The notes beneath the pieces were generated by a model. That model saw only the letters and a program-made list of their open reading frames with translations. It did not search any database and was not told the DNA's origin. This document shows, piece after piece, positions 5,629 through 12,422 of a stretch of 12,422 bases of DNA (position 1 is the stretch's first letter; each line of letters begins with the position of its first letter). This DNA is from Acidobacteriota bacterium (GTDB lineage: Bacteria > Acidobacteriota > HRBIN11). The DNA lies in NCBI GenBank assembly GCA_030550225.1, contig JAUQPV010000047.1, positions 1 to 12,422 of the forward strand, written 5' to 3'. The position numbers and the translations under genes were made by a program.

Positions 5629-7245
5629 CTATTCCTCTTCCTCAAGGGTCCCGGTGGGCGGGGCCAGTTCGACCCGAACGAAACCGGCCCGCAGGACCAT
5701 CGGCAGACCCCGCAGGGCCTCCATGACCGGCTCCGGCACCGGGTCGTCCACGACGATGACCCCGACGGCTTCCCCCCGGCTTTCAAGACGCGCCAGGCCA
5801 AAGTAGGCGATGTTGATCCCATGCTGACCCAGGCACTGGCCCATCGCCCCGATGGCCCCCGGCACGTCCCGATTCCGAACGACGATGAGGTAGGGCTGGA
5901 TCGGCACGTCCACGGTCGCATCCCACAGGGCCACGAGCCGAAGGACGCCCGGTTGAATGACCGTCCCCTCGATGGTGACGGCGCCGTCTTCATCCATCAG
6001 GTGGATGCGGAGCAGGCTCTCGTAGAGCCGGGGCGTCATCTGACGGGTCTCCGTGATCTCGAGGCCCCGGTCCTCAGCCAAAGCGACGGCGTTGACCCAG
6101 TTGACGCCGGCTCCCATGACGGGTCGCAGGAGACCCGCCACGACGGCCGCCAGGATGGGTCGCGTCTCCTCCCGGGCGACCCGGCCCCAGTACTCGACGT
6201 GCACCCGCCGGAGCCGAAAATCGGCGACCTGGCCGGCGACCTGGCCCAAGGCATAGCCCAGCCGCATGTAGTCCTGAATGAAGGCCTGGGCCGATTCGGG
6301 GACCGACGGGAAGTTGACAGCGTTGCGGATGATGCCGTACTTGAGGTAGTCCCGGACCTGAACGGCGATGTCGTACCCGACCTTCTCGTGAGCCTCGACG
6401 GTCGAGCCACCCAGATGGGGCGTGGCGATGACCCGGGGATGACGGATGAGCCGCCAGTCCTGGGGCGGCTCTTGGGCAAAGACGTCTAAGGCGGCCACCG
6501 CGACCCAGCCCTCGTCGAGGGCCTCCAGGAGGTCCGCCTCCCGGACGAGCTCGCCACGAGCACAGTTGACGAAGACGACGCCCGGCTTCATCGCCCGGAA
6601 CACGTCCCGGTGGAAGATGCCCCGCGTCTCCTCCGTCAGGGGCGCATGGAGGCTGATGACGTCCGATGTCCGGATCAGGGTGTCGAAGTCGACCATCTGG
6701 ACGTCCAGCTCCCGAGCGATGGACAACGGCACGTAGGGGTCGTAAGCCTGGACACGAGCCTGCAAGGCCCGAAGCCGCCGGGCCAACTCCCGGCCGACCC
6801 GCCCCAGGCCGTACAGGCCGACGACCTTGCCGGCCAGCTCCCGGCCGATGAAGGGACCCCGCTCCCACCGGTGCGCCTTCAGGGTGGCACAGGCGGTATA
6901 CACGTGCCGCAGGGCGCATAGGATCAGGGCCAGCGTGTGCTCGGCGGCGGCGACACTGTTCTGACCCGGCGTGTTCATGACGACGACGCCCTGCCGGGTC
7001 GCCGCCTCGACGTCGATGTTGTCGACGCCCGCCCCAGGCCGGCCGATGACCCGCAGACGGCGGGCCTGCTGGAGAAGGTCCGCCGTCAGGCGGGTCCCGC
7101 TCCGGACGATGATGGCGTCGTAATCCTCGATGACGTCGGCCAGACGGCGGCCGCCGAGGTGCTTCAGGAAGTCGACCGTCCAGCCCTCGTCCCGCAAGAG
7201 CTGGACGGCCCGTTCCGGCAAGTCCTCTGTGATCAAGATCCGCAT
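5629..7245 (-). CDS. serA: D-3-phosphoglycerate dehydrogenase (long form with ACT domain)
   Basis: The protein has 538 residues, full length for the long-form enzyme. It oxidises 3-phosphoglycerate to 3-phosphohydroxypyruvate with NAD, the first step of serine synthesis, in the cytoplasm. The Rossmann motif GLGRVG (146-151) is followed by Asp169, which suits NAD. The catalytic triad is visible: Arg230 in NCARGELV, Glu259 in AQEPP and His277 in ATPHLGGST. Residues about 310-445 form the intervening (allosteric substrate-binding) domain. Residues 453-525 are an ACT domain (YLIVVRNRDVPGAIGAMGQCL), which usually carries serine feedback control. ATG 7245 has GAGGT six bases upstream; the frame extends to 7395 but the extension is repeat-derived. 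It probably leads an operon with the exonuclease and rluD. Confidence 0.96.
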   Translation of the reverse strand: MRILITEDLPERAVQLLRDEGWTVDFLKHLGGRRLADVIEDYDAIIVRSGTRLTADLLQQARRLRVIGRPGAGVDNIDVEAATRQGVVVMNTPGQNSVAAAEHTLALILCALRHVYTACATLKAHRWERGPFIGRELAGKVVGLYGLGRVGRELARRLRALQARVQAYDPYVPLSIARELDVQMVDFDTLIRTSDVISLHAPLTEETRGIFHRDVFRAMKPGVVFVNCARGELVREADLLEALDEGWVAVAALDVFAQEPPQDWRLIRHPRVIATPHLGGSTVEAHEKVGYDIAVQVRDYLKYGIIRNAVNFPSVPESAQAFIQDYMRLGYALGQVAGQVADFRLRRVHVEYWGRVAREETRPILAAVVAGLLRPVMGAGVNWVNAVALAEDRGLEITETRQMTPRLYESLLRIHLMDEDGAVTIEGTVIQPGVLRLVALWDATVDVPIQPYLIVVRNRDVPGAIGAMGQCLGQHGINIAYFGLARLESRGEAVGVIVVDDPVPEPVMEALRGLPMVLRAGFVRVELAPPTGTLEEEE

Positions 7246-7344
7246 CGCCCGTACCTCACCCGCCCTTCCGGTCCGGATGCAAGAACAGCTTGACAGAGCC
7301 GTTGGGCCCGGAGAATGGCTCAGAACAACGCCCATCCAGGGCTC

Positions 7345-7376
7345 TATCGGCCTATCGGCCGACCGGCCCATCGGCC
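7345..7376 (+). repeat. Four octamers NAYCGGCC
   Basis: TATCGGCC, TATCGGCC, GACCGGCC and CATCGGCC are gapless, in the gap upstream of serA. The array and its left flank (from 7330) match 11792 onwards almost base for base, except that the fifth base of every unit is G here and T there. Confidence 0.85.
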
Positions 7377-7391
7377 CAAGACCGTTGCTCG

Positions 7392-8435
7392 TCACTCCGT
7401 CACTTTGGAAGCCTTCGCCGACTTCCGGCCCGCACTAATCCCCTTCACCGCAGGTCCCTCCCCCAAGGGCAAGAGGACCGACTGCCGAACGCCTCCCCCC
7501 TGGGGGACAGGAATGAAAAGGGGTGGGACTTGGCTTTCTCGAAACTCACGAATCCTCTGCAACGCCCGCTGCACATAGCCTTCATCTACATCGTAGCCCA
7601 CATAATGCCTCCCTGCCTTTAACGCCGCGATGGCCGTCGTGCCGCTCCCGATGAAAGGGTCCAGCACGACCTCTCCCTGAAAAGTGTAAAGCTGGATAAG
7701 ACGATAGGGTAACTCCACAGGAAAAGGTGCCGGATGCCCGACCTTCGTAGCCGGTTCGGCAGGGAAGCGCCAAACGCTCTTGGTAAACTCCAAGAACTCA
7801 TCGCGGCTTATGGTACTATGCCGCCCTGTGGGATTGGCACGAGAAAAGGTTTGCTTAGAGAACACAAGGATGTATTCATGCGTATCCCTTAACGTGGGGT
7901 TGGCCGGTGAACACCAGGTTCCCCATGCCGTAGATGGACTACTGCTGGAAGCCTTATCCCAGATGATTTCGCCCCTCATCAAAAACCCAATTTTTAACAT
8001 CCGTTCGATGACGTAACTGTGAAGCGGTAGATAAGGCTTTCTTCCCAAGTTCGCGATGTCGATGCAGGCCCGGCCCCCCGGAACAAGCACCCGATAGACC
8101 TCTCGCATGACCCGCTCCAAGAAGGCAAGATACTCGTCGAGCGTCAGGTCCTGGTCATATTCCTTGCCTACATTGTAAGGCGGCGAAGTCACCATGAGAT
8201 GGACGCTACAATCCGGCAATTCGCTCATGTCTTCACTGGTCTTGCAGAAAATTCTATCGATCACATCCGCTGGAATTAAATTTTCAAAGTATATAACGTC
8301 CTTTTCTTCCCTGGGCAGTCCCTCATAAAGGCGACGGCTGTAGTAAGGCGTGGAATCATGGCCCCAGCGCCCAGCCACGCCAAAGGCGCTGGTCTTCGTG
8401 CCCTTCCGCCTGTTTCGGGGCTTTTGGATGGCCAT
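7392..8435 (-). CDS. Beta-class DNA methyltransferase of a type II restriction-modification system
   Basis: The protein has 347 residues. Motif IV is TSPPYN (83-88) in the N-terminal half. Motif I comes later as DPFIGSGTT (259-267), followed by GRHYVGYDVD. This order defines beta-class amino-methyltransferases. TSPPY is most common in N4-cytosine enzymes, but N6-adenine cannot be excluded. It transfers a methyl group from S-adenosylmethionine to protect the site cut by the adjacent endonuclease. The ATG at 8435 comes one base after the endonuclease stop, so the pair is probably translationally coupled. Residues from about 301 (VPPLFIPVPQGGGVRQ onward) are encoded by repeat-like sequence and probably read past the native end. 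Lower GC than the surrounding genes suggests transfer. Confidence 0.9.
   Translation of the reverse strand: MAIQKPRNRRKGTKTSAFGVAGRWGHDSTPYYSRRLYEGLPREEKDVIYFENLIPADVIDRIFCKTSEDMSELPDCSVHLMVTSPPYNVGKEYDQDLTLDEYLAFLERVMREVYRVLVPGGRACIDIANLGRKPYLPLHSYVIERMLKIGFLMRGEIIWDKASSSSPSTAWGTWCSPANPTLRDTHEYILVFSKQTFSRANPTGRHSTISRDEFLEFTKSVWRFPAEPATKVGHPAPFPVELPYRLIQLYTFQGEVVLDPFIGSGTTAIAALKAGRHYVGYDVDEGYVQRALQRIREFRESQVPPLFIPVPQGGGVRQSVLLPLGEGPAVKGISAGRKSAKASKVTE
7454..7478. repeat. Imperfect CCCTC...GAGG hairpin repeat at the methyltransferase 3' end
   Basis: The pairs GTC/GAC, CTC/GAG and CCC/GGG surround a CCAA-like centre, and a second CCCCC-CTG-GGGG element lies near 7493-7504. The sequence resembles the better hairpin at 9112-9132 on the other side of the restriction-modification pair. 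It lies inside the frame of the methyltransferase and encodes part of its C-terminal tail. Confidence 0.5.
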
Positions 8436-8436
8436 T

Positions 8437-9066
8437 TCAATCCTTCTCCCAATAATGCACCCATCGTCGATATGGCTCTATCCGTTGAATCGATGGACGC
8501 TGCCACTCAATTTCTATCTTCCGTGTACGCGAATCTTGCATTAACTTCTTCAAAGCTTCTGAAGAAATTTCCACACCACGCGGATTCGTGCCAGGCTTTG
8601 GCGTTTTGATGTAAGCATCTCTTCCTAATTCGTCAAAGATGTCCCGCTGTACCTCCACCGGGAAAAGAAATAATCCACCTGCTGCACCCCACTTGACTTG
8701 AGCCAAAAGAAGATCATACTTCGGCCGATACTTCCTCACAAACTGTTTAACTTTTTCCGGGTCAACAGTCCACACCAATTTGATGCCTCTAAAGCCTGTA
8801 ATGGTCTTAATCGAAATCGGCTTACCGAATAGCTTGACATCTATTTCTCTTTTGGTGATAGAGATGTTTGTATCCACATTTTCTTCACCGAATTTGTAAA
8901 CCAGCAGGGCTATGAGTATCTGCTCTCGGATAGACCCAACTTCCATACCAACTCTTCCAGCCCGCGAAGCCTCTAATTCCGCTAAGTGAAACAGGACCGG
9001 AAGCTTGCGCTGGATCTTCTTGGCCAGTTCTTCGTCGGTAAAAATCTCCACCAGGCGAGTGTTCAT
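8437..9066 (-). CDS. Type II restriction endonuclease, possibly ThaI family
   Basis: The protein has 209 residues and is encoded directly upstream of the methyltransferase in the same direction. A PD-(D/E)xK-like core can be seen as REIDVKLFGKPISIKT: Asp76 and a later S-I-K with Lys87, preceded by a helix with Glu48. SIK in place of ExK is a known kind of variation. The N-terminal LAELEASRAGRVGMEVGSIREQIL and the C-terminal KPGTNPRGVEIS recall the ThaI family (CGCG-cutting) as I remember it; that name rests on memory. Context independently supports an endonuclease. Start ATG 9066 has a G-rich stretch before it but only a modest Shine-Dalgarno. The coding sequence is AT-richer than its neighbours. 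No controller (C) protein gene is seen. Confidence 0.8.
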   Translation of the reverse strand: MNTRLVEIFTDEELAKKIQRKLPVLFHLAELEASRAGRVGMEVGSIREQILIALLVYKFGEENVDTNISITKREIDVKLFGKPISIKTITGFRGIKLVWTVDPEKVKQFVRKYRPKYDLLLAQVKWGAAGGLFLFPVEVQRDIFDELGRDAYIKTPKPGTNPRGVEISSEALKKLMQDSRTRKIEIEWQRPSIQRIEPYRRWVHYWEKD

Positions 9067-9111
9067 GACCCCATCCCCTGGGACAGCCCGAGCGGCACGG
9101 TTTTCAAACTA

Positions 9112-9137
9112 CCCTCTCCCCCAGGGAGAGGGTTTTT
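9112..9137 (+). terminator. Hairpin plus T-tract (terminator-like, or dispersed repeat)
   Basis: CCCTCTCCC pairs perfectly with GGGAGAGGG around a CCA loop, followed by five Ts on the plus strand. It has the form of an intrinsic terminator, but both flanking genes run on the minus strand, so no plus-strand transcript is expected to end here. A related element lies at 7454-7478, so a dispersed repeat is at least as likely. Confidence 0.5.
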
Positions 9138-9159
9138 GAGATGGCTTGTCCGTCACTCC

Positions 9160-10098
9160 CTATCCTCCGCCCTTCCCCATGTACCGCTCCCCGGCCAGGA
9201 CGGCCCACGGCAGGGTGTTCTCCTTGGGCGGAATCGGACAGTTGTACGCATCGCTGTATGCGCACAGCGGGACATACGCCTTGTTGAAGTCCAGGACGTA
9301 CGAACCGTCCGGCTGACGCCCGGCCTCGACGTATCGCCCGATGGGATACGTCGTCTTTCCCGTCGTGGCGTCCCGAAAGATGATGAACAGGACCGACGGG
9401 TCGTCGCCGCTCTCGATGAACGCCCGCAGACGGTATGGCTTCCCCTGCCACTCGAATTCCAGCCAGCCGACGTCCGGGAGCGGCGTCTGAAGACCCCGGG
9501 ACGTCTCGATCCAGGCCGTCTGCCGCCGCTCGGCCGGAATCAGTCGGGCCCGGAATCGGAAGCGCCCGTCATAGGGGAATAAGTCAAAGCCCGGGAAGTT
9601 CACGGGTCGTTCCGTCAGAGGCTGAAAGACCATCACGCGGCCGTAGGGCGGATGGTAACTCAGATGCAGGGGCCAGTCTCCCCACCGGAGGGTCCCCTCG
9701 GCCAAGGTATAGGGCGAAGCGACGTCCCGCCAGTCGGCCCGAAGCGTCTCAGGGTCCCAAGATTGTAGGAACTGCACCAGCGCCGACCCCGGCTTCCAAG
9801 CCGTCGTGAACTTCCGGTCTCGGAACCTCACCGAAAAGACGGTCTCGGCCGGGGCCGCCGAAGCGACCCGCCACTCGACGGCCTTCGGGTCGTAGACGGC
9901 CGCATATAACACCTGTCCGTCCTCCAAGTAGAAGACCCGATGGACGGCGACGGGCGAAGTCGGGGCCGACTGGAACCGCCGGAGCCGAAGCTCCCACCAG
10001 TGACGGACTTCTGCCTCCGGCGACGGTCCCGCCGCCGAACCGAGCCCGACCATTCCAAACCCCCAAAGGATGAGGAAAAGAGCGACCATCATCGTCAT
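9160..10098 (-). CDS. DUF1684 family protein, predicted exported
   Basis: The protein has 312 residues from MTMMVALFLILWGFGMVGLG, a signal peptide or N-terminal anchor. The C-terminal half is diagnostic for DUF1684: WLEFEWQGKPYRLRAF, then VLFIIFRDATTGKTTYPIGRYVEA, then LDFNKAYVPLCAYSDAYNCPIPPKENTLP with two cysteines. The family has no established biochemical role. The start is uncertain. ATG 10098 puts the signal peptide at the N-terminus but has no Shine-Dalgarno, because octamer repeats lie directly upstream. A GTG at 10275 in the same frame has GGGAGG six bases before it and would add 59 residues, many encoded by repeats, ahead of the hydrophobic segment. I favour 10098 on protein grounds. 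Confidence 0.83.
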   Translation of the reverse strand: MTMMVALFLILWGFGMVGLGSAAGPSPEAEVRHWWELRLRRFQSAPTSPVAVHRVFYLEDGQVLYAAVYDPKAVEWRVASAAPAETVFSVRFRDRKFTTAWKPGSALVQFLQSWDPETLRADWRDVASPYTLAEGTLRWGDWPLHLSYHPPYGRVMVFQPLTERPVNFPGFDLFPYDGRFRFRARLIPAERRQTAWIETSRGLQTPLPDVGWLEFEWQGKPYRLRAFIESGDDPSVLFIIFRDATTGKTTYPIGRYVEAGRQPDGSYVLDFNKAYVPLCAYSDAYNCPIPPKENTLPWAVLAGERYMGKGGG

Positions 10099-10104
10099 GT
10101 ACGG

Positions 10105-10143
10105 GGCAGACGGACAAGTCGACAGATAGGCAGTCGGCAGGTC
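10105..10143 (-). repeat. Five octamers of the KAYCTGCC family, minus orientation
   Basis: In reverse complement the units are GACCTGCC, a 7-nt GACTGCC, TATCTGTC, GACTTGTC and CGTCTGCC. The array ends six bases before the DUF1684 start codon and probably displaced its leader. It shares units exactly with the array at 11807-11886. Confidence 0.75.
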
Positions 10144-10158
10144 GGGAGGTTCGTAGTA

Positions 10159-10174
10159 GCGCCATTCATGGCGC
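10159..10174. repeat. GCGCCA-TTCA-TGGCGC hairpin
   Basis: A perfect 6-bp stem with a TTCA loop, followed by GTCTC. It has the same design as the hairpins at 2911-3034 (four-base loop ending in CA or GA, right arm followed by GTC), with a different stem. Confidence 0.6.
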
Positions 10175-10326
10175 GTCTCGTGCCCACTGGAAAGCCGGGG
10201 AGCATGGGACGCCTTCACCGGAAAGCTTGAAACATCGTGTTTTCGCGGGGGTGCCTTTTCCGCTTCCCATCGCACCTTCTACCTCCCGAACGGCTCTGCC
10301 TATTATCCCGCATCTCGTATCCCTGC

Positions 10327-11619
10327 TTACACGCCCGTCGTCGCGGGCAGGGCGGCCCGGGCGGCTTCGAGCGTCCGGGTGACGATCGTATCATCGTGGG
10401 CCAGCGAAAGGAACCAGGCTTCGAAGGCCGACGGCGGCAGTTGGACGCCCTGTTCCAGCATGGCATGGAAGAACCGTCGGAAGGCGTCGACGTCGGACGC
10501 CTGGACCTCGGCCAAGTGCCGGGGCGGCGTCGCTCGGAAGAACACGCTGAGCATGCCCGTCGTCCACACGACGGCGGCCGGGAGGCCGTGAGTCCGGAAG
10601 GCCTCCTGCAGGCCCTCGGCCAGGGCCTGGGTCCGCCGGGTCAGGACGTCGTAGGCCGTCGGGTCGCTCTGAAGCTGAAGGAGCGTCGTGTAGCCGGCCG
10701 CCACGGCGACGGGATTGCCGGCCAGGGTCCCCGCCTGATAGACGGGCCCGACGGGGGCCACCCGGTCCATCCACCGGGCCGGGCCGGCATAAGCCGCCAG
10801 GGGGAAGCCGCCGCCGATGACCTTTCCCAGGGTGATGAGGTCCGGTTCGATGCCCGTCCGGGTGGACCAGCCGCCCCAGCCGACCCGGAAGCCTGTGATG
10901 ACCTCGTCGAGGATCAGTAAGCTCCCAAACCGTCGGGTCAAGTCCCGCAGGCCTTCGAGGAAGCCGTCGGCCGGCAGGACGAGGCCCATGTTACCGGCGA
11001 CGGGCTCGACGATGACGGCCGCGACTTGGTCGCCCCGGTCGTGAAACAGGCGCTCGACGGCCGCCAAGTCGTTGTACGGGAGGGACACCGTCGTCCGGGC
11101 GATGTCTTCTGGAACGCCCGGCGACGACGGGACGCCCAGGGTCAAAGCACCCGACCCGGCCTGGACGAGGAAGTAGTCGGCGTGACCGTGGTAACAGCCG
11201 TCGAACTTGACGACGAGGGGCCGGCCCGTGACGGCCCGGGCGATGCGGACGGCCGTCATCGTCGCCTCCGTCCCCGAGTTGACGAACCGGACCCGCTCGA
11301 CGAAGGGGAAGGCCCCGGCGATGAGTTCGGCGAGCTCGACGTCCGTCGGGGTCGGCATGCCGTAAGAGCTCCCCCGGGCCGCCGCCCGTTGGGCCGCCGC
11401 CACGACGGCCGGGTGGGCATGCCCCAGGATCAGGGCGCCCCAGGACATGACGTAGTCGATGTAGACCCGGTCCTCGACGTCCCAGACGTAGGCGCCTTCC
11501 CCTCGCAGGATGAAGCGGGGGACACCCCCGACGGCCCGGAAGGCCCGGACCGGCGAGTGGACGCCGCCCGGGATGACCTTCTGGGCCCGTTCGTACCATT
11601 CCTCATTCGTTCCCAACAT
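10327..11619 (-). CDS. hemL: Glutamate-1-semialdehyde 2,1-aminomutase
   Basis: The protein has 430 residues, the expected length. It converts glutamate-1-semialdehyde to 5-aminolevulinate with pyridoxal phosphate, in the C5 pathway to tetrapyrroles, in the cytoplasm. The N-terminus VIPGGVHSPVRAF is typical of HemL. Further marks are NSGTEATMTAVRIAR (114-128), FDGCYHGHAD, VIVEPVAGNMG, LDEVITGFR with the cofactor-binding Asp238, and the Schiff-base lysine Lys266 in TLGKVIGGGFP. The start is firm: GGAGG lies six bases before ATG 11619. A palindrome at 11660-11673 lies upstream. The gene implies that the host makes 5-aminolevulinate from glutamyl-tRNA rather than from glycine; hemA is not in the window. 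Confidence 0.97.
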   Translation of the reverse strand: MLGTNEEWYERAQKVIPGGVHSPVRAFRAVGGVPRFILRGEGAYVWDVEDRVYIDYVMSWGALILGHAHPAVVAAAQRAAARGSSYGMPTPTDVELAELIAGAFPFVERVRFVNSGTEATMTAVRIARAVTGRPLVVKFDGCYHGHADYFLVQAGSGALTLGVPSSPGVPEDIARTTVSLPYNDLAAVERLFHDRGDQVAAVIVEPVAGNMGLVLPADGFLEGLRDLTRRFGSLLILDEVITGFRVGWGGWSTRTGIEPDLITLGKVIGGGFPLAAYAGPARWMDRVAPVGPVYQAGTLAGNPVAVAAGYTTLLQLQSDPTAYDVLTRRTQALAEGLQEAFRTHGLPAAVVWTTGMLSVFFRATPPRHLAEVQASDVDAFRRFFHAMLEQGVQLPPSAFEAWFLSLAHDDTIVTRTLEAARAALPATTGV

Positions 11620-11659
11620 GGGATGCCTCCGAGAATAAGGCAGTAAGACGAAGTTAGCA

Positions 11660-11673
11660 GAACCGTCCGGTTC
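11660..11673. promoter_or_regulatory. GAACCG-TC-CGGTTC palindrome upstream of hemL
   Basis: A perfect 6-bp inverted repeat with a 2-bp centre lies 41-54 bp before the hemL start codon. On the minus strand TTCACG lies just outside it and TAACTT 16 bp further, a weak -35/-10 pair that would place the palindrome in the spacer, where an operator would sit. The promoter call is tentative. Confidence 0.35.
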
Positions 11674-11733
11674 GTGAAACCCATATGGACTCAGCCTTTC
11701 CGAACCTTCGGGGAGGACGGTTTTTCAGGCTTC

Positions 11734-11886
11734 GGCAGATAGGCAGTTCGGCAGTTGGGCCGGTGGCCAAAAAGCTTTGGGGCCGCTCCTTGCCCATCCA
11801 GGCCTCTATCTGCCTATCTGCCGACCTGCCTATCTGCCGACCTACCTATCTGTCGACCTGCCCATCTGCCGACCTGCCGACTTGCC
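11734..11886. repeat. Inverted octamer arrays KAYCTGCC upstream of hemL
   Basis: Three minus-orientation octamers (GGCAGATA, GGCAGTTC, GGCAGTTG; 11734-11757) face ten gapless plus-orientation octamers (11807-11886) across a 49-bp spacer. The ten units alternate mainly between TATCTGCC and GACCTGCC. The array ends 25 bp before the stop of the dehydrogenase gene. Confidence 0.92.
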
Positions 11887-11910
11887 AGGGTGACAGCGCT
11901 CTTGCCTGCT

Positions 11911-12422
11911 TCATGGTACCAACACGGCTCGGCCGACGACCTCGCCCCGGTCGAGGGCCCCGTAAGCCTCGGCCACGGCCGTCAGGGGGAACGTCCGATA
12001 GAACGGCCGGACCCGGCCGGAACCGATCCACTCGAGGGCCAGGGCCCACTCCCGACGGGTATAGGCCGCCGAGCCGACGATGCGGTGCTCCCGCATGATC
12101 GTCACGGCCGGCCGGAGAAGCCGGGGGGCCTCACCCGTGACGTTGCCGACCCACACGAGCGTCCCCTTCCGCCGAAGGACCCCCAGACTCAGGTTGATCG
12201 TCGGGGCCCCGACGTTCTCGAAGACCGCATCGACGACAGGCGGCCGGTCCTGGGGCGAGACGACCTCGACGCCCAGACTCGCCACGACGTCGGCTTTCGC
12301 CTTGGACACCATGGCGACGACCGCCAGACCCATCTGCCGAAGGACCTGGACCATGTGGATGCCGACGCCGCCCCCGGCCCCTGTCACGAGGACGCGAGCC
12401 CCGGGTCCGACGCCGGCCTGCC
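11911..12422 (-). CDS. Medium-chain dehydrogenase/reductase, zinc-type alcohol dehydrogenase or quinone oxidoreductase-like (partial)
   Basis: The C-terminal 169 or so residues are visible, and the frame runs off the window end. The nucleotide-binding fold begins QAGVGPGARVLVTGAGGGVGIH; the GAGGGVG loop is the quinone-oxidoreductase-like form of the MDR cofactor motif. It continues with VDAVFENVGAP, LRRKGTLVWVGNVTGE and the C-terminal PLTAVAEAYGALDRGEVVGRAVLVP. The enzyme would use NAD(P)H on an unknown carbonyl or quinone substrate. The catalytic domain is outside the window, so zinc dependence cannot be judged. An internal GTG could be mistaken for a start; the upstream codons clearly belong to the same domain. 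Confidence 0.9.
   Translation of the reverse strand, partial: QAGVGPGARVLVTGAGGGVGIHMVQVLRQMGLAVVAMVSKAKADVVASLGVEVVSPQDRPPVVDAVFENVGAPTINLSLGVLRRKGTLVWVGNVTGEAPRLLRPAVTIMREHRIVGSAAYTRREWALALEWIGSGRVRPFYRTFPLTAVAEAYGALDRGEVVGRAVLVP

Noticed and set aside
5431..6489. Long plus-strand open frame opposite serA and the exonuclease gene
   Set aside because: Antisense shadow of two well-supported genes, with no recognisable protein motifs.
7273..7320. Possible attenuator-like GAGCC/GGCTC inverted repeat upstream of serA
   Set aside because: The stem is short with a large loop and no leader peptide or T-tract, which is too weak to annotate.
9112..9137. Functional intrinsic terminator
   Set aside because: The form is right but the orientation does not suit either neighbour, and a related sequence occurs at 7454. 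It is kept only as terminator-like.
10169..10270. 34-codon minus-strand frame starting MGSGKGTPAK
   Set aside because: It ends within the GCGCCA hairpin repeat, shows no conserved features, and competes with the in-frame GTG at 10275 for the same ribosome-binding site.
11807..11886. CRISPR array
   Set aside because: Units are 8 nt and gapless with no spacers, and no cas genes are present.

Overview
The window is a GC-rich stretch of bacterial chromosome with compact genes, good Shine-Dalgarno sites and housekeeping functions. It carries hemL (the C5 route to haem), a long-form serA and an RluD-type pseudouridine synthase. A MerR regulator resembles the FtsR type, and there are DUF2203 and DUF1684 proteins. 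The phylum cannot be read from the sequence. Composition, a ThaI-like restriction enzyme and the many short intergenic repeats would fit an uncultured or thermophilic lineage such as Acidobacteriota or Chloroflexota, but that is inference.

Layout. Positions 1-638 (minus): the start of a tRNA nucleotidyltransferase-type protein and a DUF2203 protein. 639-1007: a promoter and short-repeat arrays. 1008-1727 (plus): the MerR/FtsR-like regulator. 1725-2261: a compact unit in which an intact four-helix-bundle (23S rRNA intervening-sequence, S23/Avd-like) gene lies between inverted arrays of a 7-nt repeat. 2344-3476 (plus): two DoxX paralogues, each followed by a near-identical ~180-bp repeat, with an array of four hairpins between them. 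3695-7245 (minus): serA, then a DEDDh exonuclease fused to a WYL-like domain, then rluD, the last two overlapping. 7392-9066 (minus): a restriction-modification pair of visibly lower GC, with the stop of R one base before the start of M. 9160-10098 (minus): an exported DUF1684 protein. 10327-11619 (minus): hemL. 11911 to the end (minus): the C-terminal part of a medium-chain dehydrogenase/reductase.

The most striking structure is between the genes. Most junctions hold a short array of degenerate 7- or 8-nt units. The unit differs between loci (CYGGGAY, CYAYTCG, GGTGYTR, AGRGCAA, KAYCTGCC, NAYCGGCC) but is nearly uniform within a locus, and several arrays come as inverted pairs. The arrays press against gene ends: the four-helix-bundle frame has no stop before its array and continues antisense into merR, and the DUF1684 gene has an array directly in front of its signal peptide. 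The four-helix-bundle gene sits inside one inverted pair, so a link between that protein family and the arrays is the main hypothesis worth testing. Hairpin arrays with conserved four-base loops but different stems form a second repeat class.

The housekeeping genes show no single shared pathway. The restriction-modification cassette looks like a later arrival.
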